Shown here: piece after piece, positions 33,901-43,400 of the stretch
How positions within the stretch are numbered: position 1 is the stretch's first letter
Layout of the letters: every line of letters starts with the position of its first letter
NCBI GenBank assembly: GCA_000149265.1
Contig: CH002592.1
Location: 594,802-658,801 of the forward strand
Length of the DNA stretch: 64,000 bases
Source: Ciona savignyi
Taxonomy: Eukaryota; Chordata; Ascidiacea; Phlebobranchia; Cionidae
Direction: 5' to 3'
Position numbers and translations under genes: made by a program
Notes under the pieces: model-generated
What the model was told of the DNA's origin: nothing
Seen by the model: only the letters and a program-made list of their open reading frames with translations
Databases searched by the model: none

Positions 33901-36900
33901 CGTCATGCCATGCCTATCACAATCATACTTTGAGAACAAAATCTTATTTTTTAGGGTATTTCCCTAGGTAATTTTTTTATTTCTTATGAGTAATAAATCA
34001 GTGACTAATGCTCTTACATTCCACCTAATCTTATTCAAAGTGGAGCACCCGATCAAGCGCTATGCCACAAAAAGCGCAATTTTTCTTAAAAAAAAATCGT
34101 TTTGGTTTTTAACCTCCCAGGGAAATTCCCCTTGATTTATCACCCAAAATTTTGGTGTCGTGATATCTAGACCATGTTGTCTAACGAATGGCTAAGTTTC
34201 ATTACGATTCCATTAGCCCTTCTGGTAGATGTCGGGGCGACATGCCATGCATGTCAGACCTTTAACGAAAAAAAAAAAAAAAACGGACAAAAACAATATG
34301 TATAATAAGGTTGATCGAATCGTGGTTGATCACCTCATAAATAAGAAATTTAGTCATTTAATCACCATTGTCATTCATATACTTCACTGTACCTGAACTG
34401 TATAATAATTAATATATATATAATAATCAATTTATGTATATGCACTAGAAACTTCAATATATGTATATGCACTAGAAACTGCAATATATCTAAATGCACT
34501 AGAAACTGCAATATATGCATATGCACTAGAAACTGCAATATATGTATATGCACTAGAAACCGCAATATATGCATATGCACTAGAAACTGCAATGTATGCA
34601 TATACACTAGAAACTTCAATGTATGCATATGCACTAGAAACTTCAATGTCTGTATATGCACTAGAAACTTCAATGTATGTATATGCACTACAAAATGGTT
34701 TAGTAAGGAAACACTAACAAGTATGAGATTTGCCATCTCACGACAGAGAGCTTTGGTACCAATAGTAGGGTTAAGTTCAAGGTTGAACGCGGTACAACAG
34801 TAGTCAATTCTAAAACGAACTATTGGTGAGTGCCAAGTGGACTGATGTTCACAAACAAACAAGGCAATTTATACTAAAAGTGACAATGGGCGCGAATGCA
34901 ATAAAACAAAGCGTCGCATGACGTATATCGTGACGATCAGCGTGTTGTTCTCTTGTGCAACCGGTGCAATTAATATTATGATTGTAGGAAATATTCACAT
35001 GAAAATTTGCAACGGGGCAAAAACAAAATGACCCCAGTATAAATAATACAGAATTAAAAAAATAGAATGTGCGGTTGCAACATACAGCCATTATTACGTA
35101 CAACGTTTATCACGCAAAATATAAGGCTTTACATAAATAAACGTATATCAATTTTAATATCATATATGCAAAAACTGGATTTGAGTTAATCCACGCAGGC
35201 TGAGTTCATTCTGTTATCACCCATGACGTCATTGATACTTAAAGCAGTTGTTTTACACCTACGTCATTAATTGCATTATAAACCGTTGTGGGATCACTTA
35301 AATATACAAAACTCGATAAAGTTTACATTTACCAGTGCAGTTTTCTGTTTTTTTATTTAGTGGAGGTTCCGCTGCCAGTCGAGTTTAGCTCCACGCCATG
35401 TGTGTACATATGGAGTCGGAACGGAGATTTATGTACCAGGTATAAACGGCAGCGGATCCTGGGACCTGGTATCTGCCAGATGCGTAAAAAATTGCTCCAC
35501 AGACATTAGGAAAACATGTAAACCAACTGAGTAAATAATGGGTCGTGGTATATTTTACATAACTTTGGAAAGAATTCAGTTGTTTAAATGCACCCATACA
35601 TGTTTTAGTTACCACAAACTACCAAATATAGAAAATGAAACGAGCTGATTTTTTTACCACGTGCTGTGGTAACACTAACCGTTAGGTCAATGGAATCAGA
35701 GCGAACGTTGTTAAACCACAACAATACTTATTTAGCACGGTTAGATTATAAAGCTTTTCATGACGTTTGGAAGAGATATACCATCTCTAACTTTAACGTT
35801 TGAGGTCATGGAAAAGATGAGCCATCGGTGCGCACTTTAAAACGTTGTCAATAAAACACTCGAATAATTTAATGCCGTTTACTCGTGAACGCTTCGCTGC
35901 GAATCGCGTCGAAATAACAGCGCGGTGCGGATAATAGACAGTTGCTTCCCTATGTTCTTACGACTTGCCAATCGGGTTCTCGTTTAACCCGACAGATGCG
36001 ACTTTAGTGTTGTACTCTCTATGATATTAAACCCCGAAAAAAGGTTTCTTTGAGCCAGCACCTGCCGAAGTTGCATGCTTCTCCTCTGGGACTCACTGCC
36101 CTCAACCAACCGTCGATAATTGCGACGATTTAAATTGTCATTGACCCCGCAGATTACATGGTGCAGACATGTATGATCCAACGAAAGTTTTCAACTAACT
36201 TAAGTTTAGTTTCCTTCCGTTTCGCAATAGTTTCAGATATATACATATATGGTACATTCAAAATCTGTTTTACAAATGTAGTTTTGACGCTTTACAGTGT
36301 GTTTGACGCTTTTGTGAGTCTTCACAGTTTTGTGAATCGTTAACTTACAAGATGTGCTTTACGTTAGGAATCGAATATTATAAACTCTGACTGAGACAAT
36401 AATATAAGAAAAACTTGGCCACATTGAATTTGGCAATTCCTCTCTTTTATTGTCCCCAAGATATGTATGTCCTTCCAATTTAAAAATATGATTTTAAACC
36501 AATCACGTCGCGTTAATGGAGTTATATTTAATAAAAATGCATAAATTTAAGGTTAAGTCATATGAGTTTGCGTCTATCTCGCAATAAGTGATTTACATAT
36601 GCGAAATCAAGAAACGTCTTAGGATATGATACAATGTACATATAACCAAATGTTGCGTCTTTTACGCCTAAAGTGTGGCACAACAACCTTGTTTTAACGG
36701 CCAATCGTGCGAACTGTCTCCCTAAGTTCGCTATAGACAATATTCCATTTTAAATAGGCGCTTTAATAAAATTTAAAAGATTAATGCGACAGAAAAAGAC
36801 TAAAAATTACGACAGACGTTACCTTTTCTGCTTGTCACCGTCATTCAGTATTCAATAATGAATATGCAATAAAAACACGATACCTTAATAAAAGGTAAAA

Positions 36901-39900
36901 AAACAAGAACAGCGCTTCTAAATCTGTAGTAAATTCGCGAATTTTGTACCAGGCTGTGTTAAAAGAAACCTTTACTGTGCATCCGTAATTTCCCTTTATC
37001 CCTGATTTCCCACGGATTGTAAATTGGCCTAAATACCTGGCAAAAACTTTAATGTTTTCTAATTAATTTTCCCTCCCCACAATACTATCTGTGTTTTATA
37101 TGCATGCATCGATTTATTGTTGAAAAAGTAAAAATCTAAGGCGCGGCGTTCAGGCCACAGCCTCCCTTGGATACCAGGTTTTAATACCGCTCCTAGTACT
37201 ATTAATCTAACGAAATCATAAGCAGAATTGAATTAGTTAACATTTTTGTATTTTGATGTGTTTGTATAAAATTTGGAATAGGCCTACAAGAACATTGTAT
37301 TACCTAGTCGGATTGCGATGGTCATATCGTAGTACTGTTAGCTTGGAAATTGTCATTCCAGATTAAGTGTCAAACAATAGATGACACAAATTTAAACAAA
37401 TACGAAACGCCACTAATCCATTCAGACGGACACTGGTAAAGGCGGGGAAAACCATCAGTGTCAAATATTTTACCCAGATATACCCAGGTATTTTAAAATC
37501 TTAAAATGAAGTCACGGTAAACATAAGGGTGCAAACCTAGGATAACATAACACACAAGGAAAAACAACAACATTGAAACTAAACCCATCACATCAACCAA
37601 TCCATTAACATGTTCCTATTTATTCGACCAGTGGTTCCCAATCAAACTTATATACAGCAGTTTAAACATTAAATGTAGACTTATGATATGTTTTTATGTT
37701 TCAATCCGGACCCATAGTTACGGTAGTATAAAGGTTATGCTATGTTAATAATCGAATAGGAACAGCATTACATAACACGCAATATATTCTACAAGGCTAG
37801 TGTTTGATTGAAACAATGTTGTGTTTAAAGTAACAACTGGTTACCTTGTTTGATCGTTGATTAATAGCTGGGGCTAACTCCTTCAAAGCGGCACTCAGGT
37901 GTTTGCAACCGATCAGTTCAAGTCGATCAATGTCGTTCATACGTCGGACCAAATACTCAGTAAGGTTGGTCATGTCCACCTTTTCCAATGTTAACCGCTT
38001 GATCTAAACAAAATTAATAATATTGAACACTATTCATTCGAATGAATGTGCCAGATATTTAATTGATGATTTAATAAAATTTAATACATTTGATGCATTA
38101 ACAAGCAGTGGGGCAATAATAACTGAGCCCAGTGTGTTAAATTAACAAGTGTGGGTATTTTCAAAGTGGAATGTATTTTTCCAAGAGTTTTTAAATATTA
38201 GTTTCACAGAATATGTATGTTTTAATTTGTTTCAACTAACCTTGAGATTGGTTGAATATTGTAAACCACGGAAGAAGATTAGAGCTTCAGTGTGAAAAGT
38301 CACATGCAAGTTGTGATATGCTGAACACGACTTCAAGGCAACAGCGACGTCGTGGATCTTGGAAGGATCATTCGGAAGTTCCATTTCTACGTAACTTGGA
38401 AGACGCTTATCGAATGTGGACGATATTTCCTTGTCACTAGATTCATTTACCCAACCAGCTACTTTAAAGAGTGTGTTATTGTCCCGTAAATTCTGACATG
38501 AAACTATTTCTAAAAGCATCTTTTTCTTCATATCAAAATCTCTGATCCGTGAAGCTGGAAAAATGTCTCTCATCTCCTTGTAAGCAGACGAGTTGCAAAA
38601 ACCAAACATAAATCGAATGACAACATCCCAGTGAACATCATTGAACATTGAACGTTTTTCAGCAAGTGATTCATATGGCATAAACAGCATCATATAAATC
38701 GCACAAAAGAATTCTTGTAAGGTAAGATGGGCAAAGTAACTGCGCTTCTTACCATCCAAGATTTTCATTTTTATGCGTGATGATTGTTCAACATACGTAT
38801 GCAGAAAGTTTGCGACCACTGGATCCAGGAGATCCACTTCCTCAAAGTCGTTTTTGTCAAAAACAACCTTCTTTTTTTCAAATCCTCTGAATGCCAGTTC
38901 AGTAAGTTTATTCAACTCCAATCTGAGCTCTGCTTCGTCCATATTTTTCAGATGCCCAGAAGAAATGTACTTGGTAAGTGTTGAGATTAACACTTGCGTC
39001 ATTGAATTTATGTCGCCAACTCCAGAGAGAAGGCTGTCAATGATATAAATGCAATTGACTGGTACATAACACAAAGCAGATAAGTTTGCCTTTTGCTCCA
39101 GTAACTCCTCAATCCCAGGATACTTTTCATCGCCACAGATCTGTTTAATCAGATTTTCTTGTGCAGCTTTATCTAGCCCAAGTACTTCAAGAACTATGAT
39201 TGGACGATAATCCTGGTGTATCTGATAAAATTGACCTGGTCTAGAAGTGACTAATTTAACAGAATTTGGTAGGAGAGTACCATTAAACAAGTTCTTGATA
39301 ATGTCCACTGGTTTCTCTTTTGTATCCAATTGACAGCAATGGGTGGTGGTGAAAAAGGGAACTCCAGCTTCATCCAGGCCGTCCATCACAATGACAACAT
39401 TAGAATTGTTCTTCAACTCTTGGGTTATGGCTTTGTATTGTTCATCAGAGAAGCCCTGCCCTGGCAAGCTGTTTTCAATAAGAAACTGGCTAACAGAGAC
39501 TTTGTTTTCAAAATTCACATTTCTTATTAAAATGTAAAACAAATATTGTGTGTCAGGAAGAAGTAATTCAGCCAGTATGGACTGAGTCACCATCTGTGTC
39601 AATGTTGTTTTCCCTATCCCTGGTAATCCTGTAATACAAACAGTGTTACCATGTTTTTTAATATACGCTTTCTTAGAATTTTTAACTTTGAACTTGCGTT
39701 CAGCATAATCTGTTGCAATTTTCTTTGCTGTATCAAATATTTCGTTAATCGATATTCTTGGGTCAGTTGTTCCATAGACTGTTTGTGCGTGCTTTCGTTC
39801 CATACACATTCTCCATTCCAATGAAGATGCTTCAGTCTTCCAATCTTTATCAGCATGTTGTTTTACTTTGCAGATTTGAAGATTGACTCTCTTTATGCTA

Positions 39901-39979
39901 CGTTCTATATCAATTGGAAGCACGAATTGCTCGCTCACTTCCTTTGCATTATTGCTTAATTTCTCTTGCAATTCTTCAG
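18772..39979 (-). CDS. NLR-type receptor: NACHT domain plus leucine-rich repeats
   Basis: NLR proteins are intracellular sensors in which a NACHT ATPase mediates oligomerisation and LRRs sense or autoinhibit. The predicted coding exons on the minus strand are 38241-39979 (NACHT), 37845-38003, 31896-32051, 30767-30895, 28566-28601, 27853-27993, 26795-26956, 25087-25224, 24745-24780, 24299-24337, 23821-23964 and 18772-18981. Every junction after the NACHT exon is phase 0 with GT-AG sites, so the model stays open for about 1030 codons. The NACHT exon starts at a phase-1 acceptor (tttacag|CTGAAGAA), so at least one upstream coding exon is expected. No death-fold domain is recognisable. No expression evidence is available, and extra or alternative exons are possible. 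Confidence 0.8.
18982..19461 (-). other. NLR intron (left part)
   Basis: This is AT-rich intron sequence between the terminal exon and the LTR element. No additional exon is seen. Confidence 0.5.
19466..20057 (-). repeat. Left LTR (3' LTR of the minus-strand element)
   Basis: 592 bp, with the same length and sequence as 22029-22620 and TG...CA ends. Near-identity indicates a recent insertion. Confidence 0.9.
20058..20593. other. Assembly gap with duplicated flanks inside the LTR element
   Basis: The ~145 bp at 20072-20216 and 20454-20593 are nearly the same sequence (both end cctgcaaaaactagaataacc) on either side of the N run 20354-20453. The GC-rich text at 20224-20353 between the first copy and the gap is unlike its surroundings. 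The simplest reading is an unresolved misjoin in the assembly, not biology. Confidence 0.75.
22011..22028 (-). promoter_or_regulatory. Primer-binding-site-like sequence of the LTR element
   Basis: It reads TTGTTGAACCCGACGTGA on the minus strand, directly after the LTR. The same 18 nt follow the left LTR of the element at 55448, which supports a conserved tRNA-primer site. Confidence 0.65.
22029..22620 (-). repeat. Right LTR (5' LTR of the minus-strand element)
   Basis: 592 bp, with the same sequence as the left LTR, followed at once by the GACC target-site duplication. Confidence 0.9.
22814..23104 (+). mobile_element. tRNA-derived SINE in the NLR intron
   Basis: It runs from agtccggccgtttgatctag through cgaaaggttgcaggtgcgaa (B box ggtgcgaaact) and cccagcggattaatgggttc to the tail ggggataaagatgaatatcc. 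It has few differences from the 48.3 and 59.4 kb copies. Confidence 0.9.
23105..23820 (-). other. NLR intron segment
   Basis: AT-rich with no further coding exon seen. It lies between the SINE and LRR exon A1. Confidence 0.45.
23821..23964 (-). CDS. NLR LRR exon A1 (144 nt)
   Basis: The flanks are tcacag|GGA and AAG|gtaaat, both phase 0. It encodes 48 residues including EELEMRDIAGYLQKHM, LDELWLDGCGQLIVDLSQ and TINERQNK. It pairs with A2 at 27853-27993 as a duplicate and resembles the 3' part of the first LRR exon at 37845. Confidence 0.8.
24299..24337 (-). CDS. NLR microexon D1a (39 nt)
   Basis: It encodes ITRLLLRAISGDP between a ttttag acceptor and a |gtaagtac donor, in phase 0 at both ends. 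Its I.RL.L pattern completes a leucine-rich repeat started by the B exon and continued by the A exon. It is one of two D exons in this cassette. Confidence 0.7.
24745..24780 (-). CDS. NLR microexon D1b (36 nt)
   Basis: It encodes ITRLWLQAWDTT between an atgtcag acceptor and a gtaagtac donor, phase 0/0. Its flanks (cagatgtacttact on one side, cctcgtgatct on the other) are shared with D1a and D2, so the exon was copied along with part of its introns. It may be spliced together with D1a or alternate with it. Confidence 0.7.
25087..25224 (-). CDS. NLR LRR exon B1 (138 nt)
   Basis: The flanks are ttccccag|GAC and AAG|gtgtga, phase 0/0. It encodes 46 residues, DLAVFDDNKYSKWSDQNG followed by AQWVKTWTVYAHD and DDVKRILQLEPGK. 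It duplicates B2 at 30767-30895. Confidence 0.8.
25225..26794 (-). other. NLR intron with an old, degenerate SINE
   Basis: Mostly AT-rich. At about 26490-26660 a strongly decayed minus-strand SINE is visible (gggaatgggaaaatacaagg, cctcgcgccaattgttg, ggtagaacccaataatct). The equivalent position in the other cassette (31450-31590) holds the same decayed SINE, so that insertion is older than the cassette duplication. Confidence 0.65.
26795..26956 (-). CDS. NLR LRR exon C1 (162 nt)
   Basis: The flanks are atttcag|ATG and CAA|gtaagt, phase 0/0. It encodes 54 residues with LHINHCKLDNDGAKALGDCL and LRKV-type helices (SRIFLREVVQQLPNPQ), the ribonuclease-inhibitor-like LRR style of NLRs. It duplicates C2 at 31896-32051. 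Confidence 0.8.
27279..27558 (-). mobile_element. tRNA-derived SINE in the NLR intron (minus)
   Basis: It is full length, from the tail aggataggacaggataggac to the head aaccgctagaccaaccggcc. There is no counterpart in the other cassette, so it arrived after the cassette duplication. Confidence 0.9.
27853..27993 (-). CDS. NLR LRR exon A2 (141 nt)
   Basis: The flanks are gtcacag|GGA and AAA|gtaaat, phase 0/0. It encodes 47 residues: GWYNELEMREIVGYLQPHME, LDELRLDGCGQLIVGLSQ and AINERRNK. It is a duplicate of A1. Confidence 0.8.
28566..28601 (-). CDS. NLR microexon D2 (36 nt)
   Basis: It encodes ITRLSLKAWNNP with a ttttag acceptor and a gtaagtac donor, phase 0/0. It is the only D exon in this cassette, against two in the other one. 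Confidence 0.7.
28745..30627 (+). mobile_element. Palindrome-rich repeat, long copy (1.9 kb) in an NLR intron
   Basis: It starts ctagagagtgtcaaccacct and ends with an A-rich run followed by acggacaaaaacaatatgt. The interior is made of tandem units about 336 bp apart, marked by the inverted motif ATGTCGGGGCGACAT at 29802, 29865, 30201 and 30537 (a diverged one at 29507). A 63-bp tandem duplication lies at 29801-29926. Each unit also carries a GGGGAATTCCCC-type palindrome. No coding capacity is seen. The other cassette lacks it, so it inserted after the duplication. The family class is unknown; its A-rich end suggests retroposition. Confidence 0.75.
30767..30895 (-). CDS. NLR LRR exon B2 (129 nt)
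   Basis: The flanks are tcctcag|GAC and AAG|gtggga, phase 0/0. It encodes 43 residues: DLVVVDVGEWGVQDC, AQWVTTWTVNKNN and DDVKRILQLEPEK. It is three codons shorter than B1. Confidence 0.8.
31896..32051 (-). CDS. NLR LRR exon C2 (156 nt)
   Basis: The flanks are tttcgcag|ATT and CAA|gtaagt, phase 0/0. It encodes 52 residues: IDLYIKSDLDDGAKALGDCL, RNINKLQIGEW and SRIILCEAVQQLPHPQ. It is a duplicate of C1. Confidence 0.8.
32052..33129 (-). other. NLR intron segment
   Basis: AT-rich with no additional exon or repeat recognised. Short plus-strand ORFs (31933-32181, 32722-32904) have no support. Confidence 0.4.
33130..34301 (+). mobile_element. Palindrome-rich repeat, copy 3 in the NLR intron
   Basis: It shares both termini with the copy at 28745 (ctagagagtgtcaaccacgt; acggacaaaaacaatatgt) but contains fewer internal units. 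GGGGAATTCCCC lies at 33784-33795 and ATGTCGGGGCGACAT at 34229-34243. It is more diverged than the other copies. Confidence 0.75.
34437..34692 (+). repeat. 27-bp minisatellite (about 10 copies)
   Basis: The unit is approximately tatatgcactagaaactgcaa + tatatg (27 bp). The period is a multiple of three, so the minus strand reads a nine-residue periodic frame (VHMHTLKFL). It lies in the intron and is not considered coding. Confidence 0.9.
34693..35360. other. NLR intron segment
   Basis: No feature is recognised between the 27-bp array and the possible plus-strand exon at 35361. Confidence 0.35.
35361..35534 (+). CDS. Possible plus-strand terminal exon, cysteine-rich
   Basis: A long pyrimidine tract and acceptor (ttttttatttag) are followed by 57 open codons ending in TAA: WRFRCQSSLAPRHVCTYGVG, then TEIYVPGINGSGSWDLVSAR, then a tail with three cysteines. 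The composition (five Cys; GSGSWDL) looks like the end of a secreted protein. No upstream partner exon is found. It is opposite in strand to the NLR gene. It could be a nested gene, a decayed gene fragment or chance. Confidence 0.3.
   Translation, partial: WRFRCQSSLAPRHVCTYGVGTEIYVPGINGSGSWDLVSARCVKNCSTDIRKTCKPTE
35984..36181 (-). CDS. Unassigned 65-codon frame
   Basis: This minus-strand frame (MDHTCLHHVICGVNDNLNRR, then RRLVEGSESQRRSMQLRQVL) has a more protein-like composition than the neighbouring intron. No splice partners, domain or homologue are recognised. It may be an unrecognised NLR exon, a processed fragment or noise. Confidence 0.2.
   Translation of the reverse strand: MDHTCLHHVICGVNDNLNRRNYRRLVEGSESQRRSMQLRQVLAQRNLFSGFNIIESTTLKSHLSG
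36182..37844 (-). other. NLR intron segment
   Basis: AT-rich. No exon or repeat is recognised. Confidence 0.4.
37845..38003 (-). CDS. NLR first LRR exon A0 (159 nt, D and A fused)
   Basis: The flanks are tgtttag|ATC and AAG|gtaacc, phase 0/0. It encodes 53 residues beginning IKRLTLEKVDMTNLTEYLVR, then DIDRLELIGCKHLSAAL and PAINQRSNK. The first ~12 residues match the D microexons (ITRL.L) and the rest match the A exons, so here one exon carries what the downstream cassettes split over two. Confidence 0.8.
38241..39979 (-). CDS. NLR NACHT exon
   Basis: This large exon carries the NTPase core. Counting from the open frame that begins at 40013, the Walker A motif is GLPGIGKTT (residues 129-137), the Walker B-type motif VVIVMDGLDEA (206-216), a sensor-like VKLVTSRPGQF (252-262), and FAHLTLQEFFCAIYMM (427-442), typical of the region following NACHT in NLRs. 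The exon ends AAG|gttagt in phase 0. The codons between 40013 and 39980 (MTVSVVTILF) lie upstream of a good acceptor and are probably intron, so the true N-terminus is elsewhere. No stops interrupt the frame. Confidence 0.9.
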
Positions 39980-40013
39980 CTGTAAATAAGATTGTTACCA
40001 CAGAAACTGTCAT

Positions 40014-40439
40014 TATTTAATATTTCATTTTATTATTTTGATGTATATCTGTAAACATTTTTGTTTATTTATTTGTACCTTAATATTCATTGTAATAAAG
40101 TTTTTATTCGACTAGAGGTCAATTCTATGTCTAATACGTTTTATAATAAAACAAAAATAACAAATTAACAAAGAAATCATGATGAATAACAAGTGTTCAT
40201 TAATATTTCGGACTCATCTGTTTCTGCTTAGTTAAGGAATATGAATATATTATATATGATTTACCAAATGTGGTTAAGTGGGTTAGAGTTACATATTTCT
40301 GCACTTAAGTGTTAACTATACAGTCAAAATTGTTTTAATTTTAATTTCCATTCTCTAGTTATTCTATATTCACACGATAAAGAAAACTGTTATATCATTC
40401 ATTTAAACTTTGCAAGTTTAATCTACAGTTTATTTGTGG
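40014..40439. other. AT-rich sequence upstream of the NACHT exon
   Basis: No promoter or exon is identified. If the NACHT exon is internal, this is intron. Confidence 0.4.
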
Positions 40440-43400
40440 AGTGTCAACCCGTGTTTTTAACCAAATTAGGGAGGTTTTACTCTGTTTATTTTGTTTAGTG
40501 GGTGGTTATTTGGTCAGCACTGTGCACCGTGGTGATGCTGGCCAAGAAATGATTTCATCGTTGGCTTTTAGGCAACGTTTTCCAATAAAACTTCTTTGTT
40601 TGGAACTCTGTATTGGTAGGTGCCGGCTTTGAAGCTTTTCGTGTTTCCTGAATGGAGCTAGCTTCATTACTGTCCAACAAGCCAGAAAGATCCCTCGAGC
40701 ATGTGTTCGTGCTGGATTCCGTGATTTCGGAGGCCAAGATGCGACGGCAAAATCTACTTGCTGCTGTCTTTCTTGACGTCCGAAACGCGTTTGGATCTGT
40801 CCGGCATGACAGCATGTTTGAGCTTCTTAAGCACTTTGAAGCCCCGACGTACCTCGTTGTGCTGGGGACGATGGCTACCGAATGGCCTGCGCTGACGGAC
40901 AGCTCATTCAGGTCCTGGCATACGCTGATGACCTGGTAGTAGTAACGAAAGTTCGCGACCAGATGCTGCGTCAGCTTGCGGTTTGTGAACGCTTCGGTCG
41001 CTGGGCCGGCCTCCAATTTAACCAGGCGAAGTGTCGATTGATCGGCTGGAGGGTGTTGCATGGGCGCAAGAGGGTTCCGCTTGGTGGTGATACACTCCTG
41101 TAAGACGGAGTGGAGATTCCCCAGTTAGGGCCTGATGAACATTATAACCCTAGGCGCCGTGACTGGCATCAGGCATGTCCCCCGCACGAACTCCCGGCTG
41201 GTCTCCCACTTCACGGCCAGGCTTCAGCGGCTGTTTCAGTCGTTTTTCACAAAGCACCAAAAGCTGATCGCTCTGAAGCGCTTTCTGCTGCTCAGTCTCA
41301 GTTTTCATCTTAGAGTCCGACCCCTTGCGCAGAGGGATCTGATGGCGTTCGATCGACGTGTGCGCGAGTGTTTGAGGGTGACGTTTCGCTTGACCAAGCC
41401 CTCCTGTCAGGCGATGTTTCACACTCCGCAGGACTTGGGGGATCTGGGTTTACCGTTACTGTTGACGAGAGTCACATATTGACGGTCGCACAGGGGTTCA
41501 AGATGCTGACGTCGCCGGATCCACTCGTCACAGCGATCTCCGTCAGGAGTGTGAAGATATATGCGGCCAAGTTCGGTCGGCTCGACGATGTGTGGCCTTT
41601 GGACCGGGCGAGTTTTCTATCCGGTGTTCCAGTCAACGGAACCGTTACTCGAAAGCCTGGCATAAACCTGCCGTCGGACTTGTGGACTCGGATCCGCATC
41701 TCGAGTCGGCAGTTAGGTGCCTCGTGGAGCGAGGACCTCCTTGGCGGTACCACAGTCAGGTTCGGTAATGTCCTTATTACCAGCCAGAGTCGTCGGAAGC
41801 TGATCCAGTGTCTCCACGTGCACTGCCAGCGCGCGTGGCGACAGCGGTGGAAGTCTTACCCTAACCTCCGCGCACATGGCGTATTCTGCCTGGGTCAAGC
41901 GACCTTCGTCGATAGATTTTTCAGCGTATTTATTTGCCCTGAAAGCTCGCTTGAACCTCCTTTCCACAAAGAAGGTACTTGCTCTTTGCAGCAGGGGTCA
42001 GCACATTTCTACATCGTGCCGCTGTTGTGGGGCTGGATTTGAGACTCTCCCGCATGTGCTGAATTGGTGCCCGAGCTCTGAACTTGATGACGAAGCGGCA
42101 CGATTCGGTACTGCGGGAGATCCTTAAACATGTTGATCGGACCCGCTTCCCCGTGATCTCGATCGATCGGACGGTCCCAGAACACGTGGCGGCCACTGGC
42201 GAAGCTCTCAGGCCCGACATCGTAGCTCGTCGGGCCGATGGCCCAGTCGTGGTTGCCAACGTGGCCTGCCCGTTCGATTTGAGACAGAACCTTGATAAGG
42301 CGGTAAAACGAAAGTTAACAAAGTACGACGAACTGTGTTGTAACATCGGTTCCTTCACCGGAAAACCGGTGGAGTGCCACGCACTAGTCGTGGGCTCCTT
42401 TGGGGAACTTCTCGGAGAGTCTTGCCACCTCTCTCCAGGCTTTGGGTATAACCGGTTTGACCCGCTCTCGGCTAGTCAAGAAATTGTCTACGCTATCCAT
42501 TGAGGGGAGCCAGAAGATCTGGCGCTCATGGGGTGCCGCAGCCCGGGCAGCGTGGGTGAGGTCATGAACCGCTCCACCCGTTCTTGACGGTTTCCTTTTT
42601 GTGTCGACACCACCCAGTCGTGTACCCCCCTAGATAAAACGACGAATCAACCTCACTGTTCCTCCAAAGCCGGTCGAGAAAGACGTTCCGGATAAATTTG
42701 GGAGGGTCCAGAAGACGATTGAACTGCACGTATGCACAACGCGGGCGGGGACGAAAAAATATATATTGAAACGCCATAGATCACAGCCTCCACTTTCGAG
42801 ATCACAGCAGAGTGGGTTTTTTCCTGATGTGCCCAAATAAATAAATGCACGAGTCCCCGCCCAAACACTATATAAACAAAACAAAAAACCGAAAATTTAA
42901 AACGCAAGCGCCACTACACAACGCGCGATTGAATCACCCACGACCACACCCTCCCAAAGCATGATCATTTTATGCGGCTGGCTTTTAATTTAAAAATTAA
43001 ATCACTTTTTAAAAATGTATATAAGTCTAAATTTTAAAGCATGATACGCACAAATTGCTATATATATTTTATATATCACAACACAGATTTTACAACTATT
43101 TTTATATATATTTTTATAACTATTTTTATATTTTTTTCCCGCCAGCCACCAACTTTTTGCCTTTCCCGACCGGTTTAGACGCCATTCTTTTCCATTATAA
43201 CAATTAAATTAAGTCGCGGAGGTGCACTGAAGTTGCTTTGTATCGTCTTTTTACCCACATATTGGTTAACTTTTCATATTACCCTTTAAAATAGTGCCCG
43301 TAGGCCCCCACCCTCAGTACACCACTGACGCCACGAACCCGTCCCCTTCCGCCCCGTTGTTGAGCATCGGTGACGGTCTGGCCATCGTGCGGACGGCTTT

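Noticed and set aside
34437..34692. CRISPR-like array
   Set aside because: Units are directly tandem with no unique spacers, in a eukaryotic intron.
34371..34862. 163-codon minus-strand ORF with 9-residue repeats
   Set aside because: It is driven by the 27-bp tandem array inside an intron; it has no start context or splice support.
35667..35681. accacgtgctgtggt inverted repeat as a regulatory site
   Set aside because: A single imperfect hairpin containing CACGTG; common by chance, and no promoter context is seen.
39980..40013. ATG at 40013 as the true start of the NLR protein
   Set aside because: The ten codons from it lie upstream of a strong pyrimidine-rich acceptor (ttatttacag) and look like intron; the exon more likely begins at 39979. 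Not excluded without cDNA.
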